A stretch of DNA of 64,000 nt from Melieria omissa (taxonomy: Eukaryota; Arthropoda; Insecta; Diptera; Ulidiidae), in contig OZ020267.1 in NCBI GenBank assembly GCA_963971225.1, positions 101,939,729-102,003,728 on the forward strand, read 5' to 3'. Position 1 is the stretch's first letter; every line of letters starts with the position of its first letter. The position numbers and the translations under genes were made by a program. Shown one piece after another: positions 58,463 to 64,000 of the stretch. The notes beneath the pieces are model-generated. The model was given only the letters and a program-made list of their open reading frames with translations, was not told the origin of the DNA and did not search any database.

Positions 58463-59001
58463 GGGGTTATATACGTTTTCATGAGTCAAAAAATCGAAAA
58501 CAATTTTATGATTTATTTCGAACAAACATACTTTCAAGAGTTTATGTTCAAAATTTCTTAGAGTTGGAATAATTTCGAAAAAACCTTTTTTTTTCATACG
58601 GAAACCATAATGCAAAAAAAAGGCGATTTTTTGAGTCTCGAAAATGTATTTAAAAAAATTATTAGTTAAGACAAATACTGCAAATGAAAAAATGATCGTT
58701 CAAGTACTCCGTATTGTAACTAGGAAAAGAATAAAAAAAAAAATTAGATGAATGTGTCAAGTAGTTTTTGAGATGTCGTGGTCACCGCAAAGGCATTTTT
58801 CAAAAAACATCATTTGGAGAAAATCACGTTTAAAGTTTGTCTATCGCAAGGCAGATAGCGCGCTACAAATCGAGTTGCTACTTACGATCTAATGCTCAGA
58901 TTGACTTGAAATTTTGAACAGAAATTTTGAAAGTATGTTTTTTCGAAATAAATCATAAATTTTTTTTCGATTTTTTGACTCATGAAAACGTATACAACCC
59001 C
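58463..59001. mobile_element. TTAA-flanked MITE with GGGG/CCCC ends
   Basis: Starts GGGGTTATATACGTTTTCAT, ends ATGAAAACGTATACAACCCC, inverted with one mismatch; the match continues through GAGTCAAAAAATCGAAAA. TTAA on both sides (58459-58462, 59002-59005). 539 bp, non-coding. The best preserved of three such elements here. Confidence 0.8.
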
Positions 59002-59189
59002 TTAAAAGATTTTTTATTTGCATTGGGCTTCATCCTTCGGCTAATTTTTTAGTTATGCCGAAAATAATACTTCCGCTTTGGACAAAAATCCACCTTCGGG
59101 CGAACTCTAATAAACAGAATAAACCTTTCTTCCGTCAAAACAAAAACAAGTTCGATAACAATTAAATTTGGCAAAAGGGATAAACTCAA

Positions 59190-59414
59190 CCGTAACCCTA
59201 CGTTAAAAAACGGGTCGAAAACGACCCAGATTAAAATCACATACACAAATTACAAAAACGCAAAGCCAATTTAGTTTTTAAAATATAAAACTGTTTGATT
59301 TCGATAGATCCAAGTAAAAAAGTCATAAAAATGGCAACAAATAAAAAGCAAATGTAAAAAATATTAGAAGTAAAAAAAATTTTGGTCGAATACGACCCCA
59401 ACGTAGGTCTACGG
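59190..59414. mobile_element. 225-bp MITE, TTAA-type
   Basis: Starts CCGTAACCCTACGTT, ends AACGTAGGTCTACGG, with inner GGTCGAAAACGACC / GGTCGAATACGACC. The right side is TTAA (59415-59418); the left is TCAA (59186-59189), one change from TTAA. Non-coding. Confidence 0.65.
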
Positions 59415-59418
59415 TTAA

Positions 59419-62142
59419 GAACTAAATTGCCTCAATTTATTTGGCTGTCTGAACAGGACATTATCAACATGTATAAAGAAGGATTCATATTCAAATTCTT
59501 CGTTTTACCAAAATAACAAAAATGTGGTTTGAGAACTTTTTCAATTACTGTATTCATACTAAAAAATACCTTTATTTTACAGTAAATTCCTATGTGTTAT
59601 TGCAATCAAAAATAAATTCTAGAAAATGCCAATTCTGCATTAGGAAATGTGCGTTGTTTTACATACTCATATAATGATACATATTTAAGTACATAAAAGT
59701 GTTCATTGTTTTCGAATATTCAAGTCGAGAGACAACTGTGTACATGCCAGAAGTATTTCGTCAGGTCTGCACAACCACACAAGTCAGCATATTCATTCAT
59801 GAGCCAAATGTTGAATGTCAAGTTTTGTCTCCTCAATTTTCCTTATTATTGTATTAAAAAGAATTCAGACAATTTCGCATTTCATTTTCGTGAAAATACA
59901 GACATGCAAGCACTTGTTACGCTTTGTGCCACACATATATTTTTATATGTAGTGAAGACGAAAGAGAATTGAAATACACAAACAGAACAAAATGTAAGAA
60001 GAGTAGCGTGAAAAGCGAAACGAAAGACACTGCCTACACAGCTGAAGTGGGATGCAGCAGGCGGCTACGCAGTGATGACCAGACATAGTAGCGCAACAGA
60101 TGAAAATCTGTATGTACCAACAATTTGTAGGTATGTATAATTGATGGCGTTGTGTCGGATACACAAATAAACTAACGAAATGTATACAAATTTCGACAAC
60201 AAATCGCCACAGCCGGTTGTCCGGTTGTAAATTGGCTGTCGATAAAATCGATCGAAAACACATTGAAATGTTGGCAAAACTACGTTAGTAAATTTTGCAA
60301 CAATCTCTGCTGAAGTTTAAAAATAGTTTATATAGTTTGGCACTACAAACGAGAAGCTGAGATTGCGCATCAAAGTGGTGTTTGTTGAACGCCAGCAGCC
60401 AAATCACGGCCAGCACGCTTGCAGTACTCGTATCGTGAAGCCGCGAGGAAGGCAGCAATTCCGATTTGCAGTCAATTTGAATGATATACGTTTTCGCTTT
60501 TCCGACGCGCGCACATGGAATGAAGCTGGTTGATTTGTCTTGATTTTTTGTTTGCCTGCTTTTGGGCGCGCTGGCGTGTTTTAATATGCAACGCGGGCAG
60601 TTTCAACTTGGTTACGCCAAACACGTTGTGAAGTTGAGTAATGCGGCTGCCGTATGGATCTGGACATGGACACGTGGCCGTGCTGGGACGTGCAGACGGC
60701 GCCACAGCAAGATGAATGCCTACATCAGCATAAGTTGTGGTTGTTTGCTTCTACAACTGGCCGCATACGCAAGCGGCATTGACGGTGGGGTATTGTTTTT
60801 CGGGTCATATATTGTGTTGTCTAGTGTAACAAAAATTAAATGAAATATGAAAGCATCGATATTCTTAGACGCATATAAATTGATTCATTTTCGGTTGATA
60901 GAAAACTTTTTGTTTTGCCAGAGTGATGCAACAACGTTCTTGTGTGCATTTTTATGCTCGCAAGAAATTATAAAATAAATTGGCATACATACGCGCCAAA
61001 TGGTATAATTTTTTGGCAACAGATTTGTGCCATCTTGGGATGTTTGAAAATTTGGCATTTGCGCATTAAGCAGTTTCATTGGTGGTATTCACGATATGCG
61101 AATATAGATTGGACTATGTAAATGACCTATCTATATACATATGGGGTCTAAATTAGCAGAACTTTATTTACATGCAACGCAGACCGTGCAAAACTGCGTT
61201 TGTCAAAAAAGTTTTAGAAGAGCAAAGGCACTAAAAATCAGCAAAGGCGAAAAATCAAAACATTAACATAGGAATTAAGCTTTGTTAAGGCGCAATGCTT
61301 TTTAAAGGAACGAACATAGAAAGTTTGGGATAAATTTTTTACAAGAGTACTGTCACAGATCGTCAATAATATTTAAATATTATATATGAATTAATTTTAT
61401 AATTGTGAAAATTATTAAATTTAGTGTTAGAACTATTGAAGATCCAAGATTTTTCTTGGCTCACTGGACAATAATTTAAGAAAAAAGGCAAAAATTTTAT
61501 AAGTGGGGGGAAAAAAAGTTGACAATCACAAAGTTGGTAACGTTAATGGTATTTGTTTTGTATGAAGCTGTCGATTTATGTAGAATACAATGTACATTTT
61601 CCTTTTATATAGAATTTTAAAAATAGGATAGTTTACTCTAAACATGCCAATTACGCTGGCCAAAAGAGCTCTTTCGGTTCTGCTACTTTTTCTTATAATT
61701 TTCTATTGTTTTCAATACACTATTGTGTGCATAAAATTAAATTCCATTGTGATTCAATAACATTTAGAATACCAATACAAACTAAACAAATGAAAGCAAT
61801 GCAATTTCTATTCATTGTTCAGGCTATAAACAAACAGTACAATTAAAAATATTGAAATCACTCGACTACACAATCGTTTCAAACCACTTTGAAACTATAT
61901 GTAGTTGTAAAATTAACGCTCAACAACATATAAAAAGTACACAAGCAATTACACACTCAGCCATAAGCATAGAGAGCAGAGAACTTATGACATCAAATGT
62001 TCACATATAAAGTGCAACATTGCAAGAGTAGTCAAGCAATAGGTGTGCACTCATTTGGACATGCTGCAGAGATTCAACGCTCTATTGACTAAATTACTCA
62101 TCCAGTGAGTGAACGCTCTATTTCCCCCTAGTCTCGTCTTAC
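59419..62142. other. 5' part of TMEM65 intron 1, no gene
   Basis: Unique sequence near the donor of the giant intron. Frames near 60472-60843 are GC-richer but carry no domain. This is where intronic control elements near the promoter would be expected; none can be named. Confidence 0.45.
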
Positions 62143-62617
62143 CCTTGAAGCCGTCCTTCTGCTTCATGGCATCATATTTGGTTAGCGCCTTTCGCAGCGC
62201 ATCGCGTTCGGAATCCTTCAGATTGCAGATCAAATCTTGCGCATGATCCTCGGTGAGCGGCATGCTCTTCATCTCGATGGGATGCTTCGACAAATGCAGC
62301 GGCGACCCCGAAGTGCTGATACTATTACACGGTTGCTGCAACTGTTGTTGTTGCTGGGGCACTAGGCACGGATCTTGCCGAGGCCCCCGCAACAGTAACA
62401 GCGGCTGCTGTAGTCGACTATGCTGATAGCGGTGATAATGATAATGTGTGGCAGCAGCCACTGTAGCCGCTGCGCGCACATGATTCATTTGTAGCCTCTG
62501 CGTGTGCGGTAATCTTTGTGTCACTTGGTGTTGTTGCGATAGCTGCCGCTGCGACTGCTGACGTAGTTGCAGACAAGTTCTCAAGCATTTGCTAAACATT
62601 GCTTTGTCGCTTTGCAT
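62143..62617 (-). CDS. TMEM65: TMEM65, first coding exon
   Basis: From ATG at 62617 (a second ATG is at 62599) to the donor AAGG|GTAAGA after 62143: 158 codons plus one base. The N-terminus is Arg-rich without acidic residues after the second Met (MFSKCLRTCLQLRQQSQRQL), as expected of a mitochondrial presequence. A long Gln/His-rich linker (to ~residue 115) follows, and then TEDHAQDLICNLKDSERDAL at ~122-141, which corresponds to the conserved ARDFIYSLHSTER-type segment ahead of the TMEM65 membrane domain. With the exons at 18613-19727 the protein is 344 residues (302 if the cassette is skipped) against ~240 in human; the linker explains most of the excess. The stretch after the donor stays open to 62051, but that read-through is intron. 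Confidence 0.85.
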
Positions 62618-63000
62618 TTTGCTCGAATATATATATTTTTTGTAATTTTGAATTTAAGCACAATTTTTTGTGTTGTTGGCGTTACACTTTTCGCGCACAC
62701 TGTAGGTTGTATTTTGCTGGCAAACGCGGCCAATGACGTCACGTACGCACAAATGTTTGGCACTCGCGCTGGCTGTTTCGATTGCTGCGAGTTATATGCT
62801 TTGCCGCCGGGCGCTCGTTGCTCCTTGGCGTTTTTGTTGTTGTTTGGTGGTCGCCGTTTCGCGTCGCCGTGTTGTGTATTGCAATTTAAACAAGAAAAAC
62901 ACAAATATTCGCTTCGCAGTCCGGCCGTTCGCTCGCCCTCGACGCACCGATTGTACACAGTCAACTGTCATTGGAACTGCTGGCCACTTGACGCCTTTGT
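62618..63000 (-). promoter_or_regulatory. TMEM65 5' UTR and promoter region
   Basis: GC-richer than its surroundings. It contains a full cAMP-response palindrome TGACGTCA at 62734-62741 overlapping a CCAAT word (62730-62734), ~115 bp upstream of the start codon. Reading frames on both strands of this patch have no domain. The transcription start is not determinable from sequence. Confidence 0.45.
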
Positions 63001-64000
63001 GCTCTGTACTGCATTTTGGCTCGCAAAAGCTTTGCCACTTGCAAAATTAGTCGCTCACAAAGTTTTCGGTTTGTCGCGCTTTTAACTGATTTTCCAGCTC
63101 TTTTGGCCAATAACACAAATGAATTTCTCAGAACTTCTAACCGATTCGAAATCCGAAAATTATACAATGAAAATTTTCTCTCGCAAACAGCTGACTGCCA
63201 TATCGTTCAGGGTTGCTGTGTAAGTGAACGAAAAAGCGGTCGAAGTGTGGAGTTGTGTGAAGCAACATTTTTAATGTTTGGAGTTGAACTTTTAAATTAT
63301 TTGAATATTTATTGTTAAATAACAAAAAATTAAAAATAATTTAATATAAAAGAGCCATAAGAAGTTTGTTTGGCTCTCATGAAAGAATGATGAAATGAGG
63401 AAAATAAATATTATGCGTTCAATTTGATGTAATTAAAACAACCACATTACTTACTTTCCGGTAAATTTCCACATTTCTTGAAATACAAGTTGTTCCTTCA
63501 AAATATTGACTTTCATTGAACATTTTAGCAATAAAGTGCAAAAAAATATCAAAAACATAATTTCAGTTAAGAATTATAGCTCATTCAATTTTGTACGATA
63601 TATCGTACAATGGTCCGCAAAGGAGTAAAAATGCGTGAAATTTTAGTTTCGATATTTTAAGTTTTATGAACAATGCATACATTTTTTTGATAGAAAACAT
63701 GGATTATAACAACAAAAAATCAAAACGTGATTTCATTTTGATCGAAACTTATATAAATTATATATGTAAATATTTGATTCACATTTAGTTGGCCTTATAA
63801 CAATTGTTGTTGTAGCAAAGCTCCTTTCCTCTCAATAAAACTCAGAGTCAATTAAAATTCATACAGTTTTACAGAAAGGCACCGAGTATAGCCCATTCTT
63901 ATAATTGTAGTGGGAGTACCAAGTACGCATGTCTAACCTTACATAATCTGTGTCAGCCCAGTAAAGGACAACATTGTCTAGTAGTTCTTATTTTTAATTG
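63001..64000. other. Upstream flank of TMEM65, no gene
   Basis: AT-rich after 63250. No recognisable coding sequence or repeat end in the last kilobase. Confidence 0.5.

Larger units (their letters stand above)
19728..62142 (-). other. Giant intron 1 of TMEM65 (~42.4 kb)
   Basis: Everything between the cassette exon and the first coding exon of TMEM65. If the cassette is skipped, the intron runs 19326-62142. It holds the repeats listed below and no host gene I can recognise. The donor AAGG|GTAAGA is at 62143/62142. The linkage of the two ends is inferred from family order, same strand and compatible phase. Confidence 0.75.

Noticed and set aside
62581..63085. Plus- and minus-strand frames of 105-172 residues near the TMEM65 start
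   Set aside because: They lie in the GC-rich promoter/leader, overlap each other on both strands and show no domain.

Overview
The window reads as a nuclear segment of a higher fly (Diptera, Schizophora; a tephritid fruit fly is my best guess, genus unresolved). Three conserved protein genes are split by GT-AG introns and sit in AT-rich DNA full of mariner, piggyBac-like, hAT-like, MITE, SINE, LINE and LTR remnants. There is no operon structure and nothing bacterial.

Layout. 1-1495 (minus strand) is the 5' end of the fly rotatin/ana3 gene, which runs off the left edge. 1.5-5.7 kb is a head-to-head intergenic block packed with short DNA transposons, one SINE and a long-terminal-inverted-repeat element. 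6051-10611 (plus) is CNPPD1, a membrane-anchored cyclin-box protein, in four coding exons with two MITEs in its large intron. 10.6-18.6 kb is an AT-rich convergent intergenic stretch.

18.6-62.6 kb (minus) is, as I read it, one gene: TMEM65, a mitochondrial inner-membrane protein. Its conserved 3' exons lie at 18613-19325 and its first coding exon (mitochondrial presequence, Gln-rich linker, conserved N-terminal segment) at 62143-62617. They are joined by an intron of about 42 kb that makes up two thirds of the window. A 126-nt phase-1/phase-1 exon at 19602-19727 can be included or skipped without breaking frame.

The giant intron holds a solo LTR, a 2.2-kb (TTTAA)n array, LINE fragments, a mariner with a near-complete transposase that has lost a catalytic Asp and carries a MITE inserted in it, a decayed piggyBac-like element whose ends match several MITEs here, a 123-bp GTGTCACA-rich array, seven copies of the palindrome TGTGACA-N3-TGTCACA, and a 55-bp minisatellite split by a hAT-like element with an exact 8-bp target duplication.

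The three host genes are functionally unrelated (centriole/cilium, cyclin-like membrane protein, mitochondrial ion handling). I found no new defence or biosynthetic system. The unusual content is in the structure of the giant intron and the transposon genealogy.
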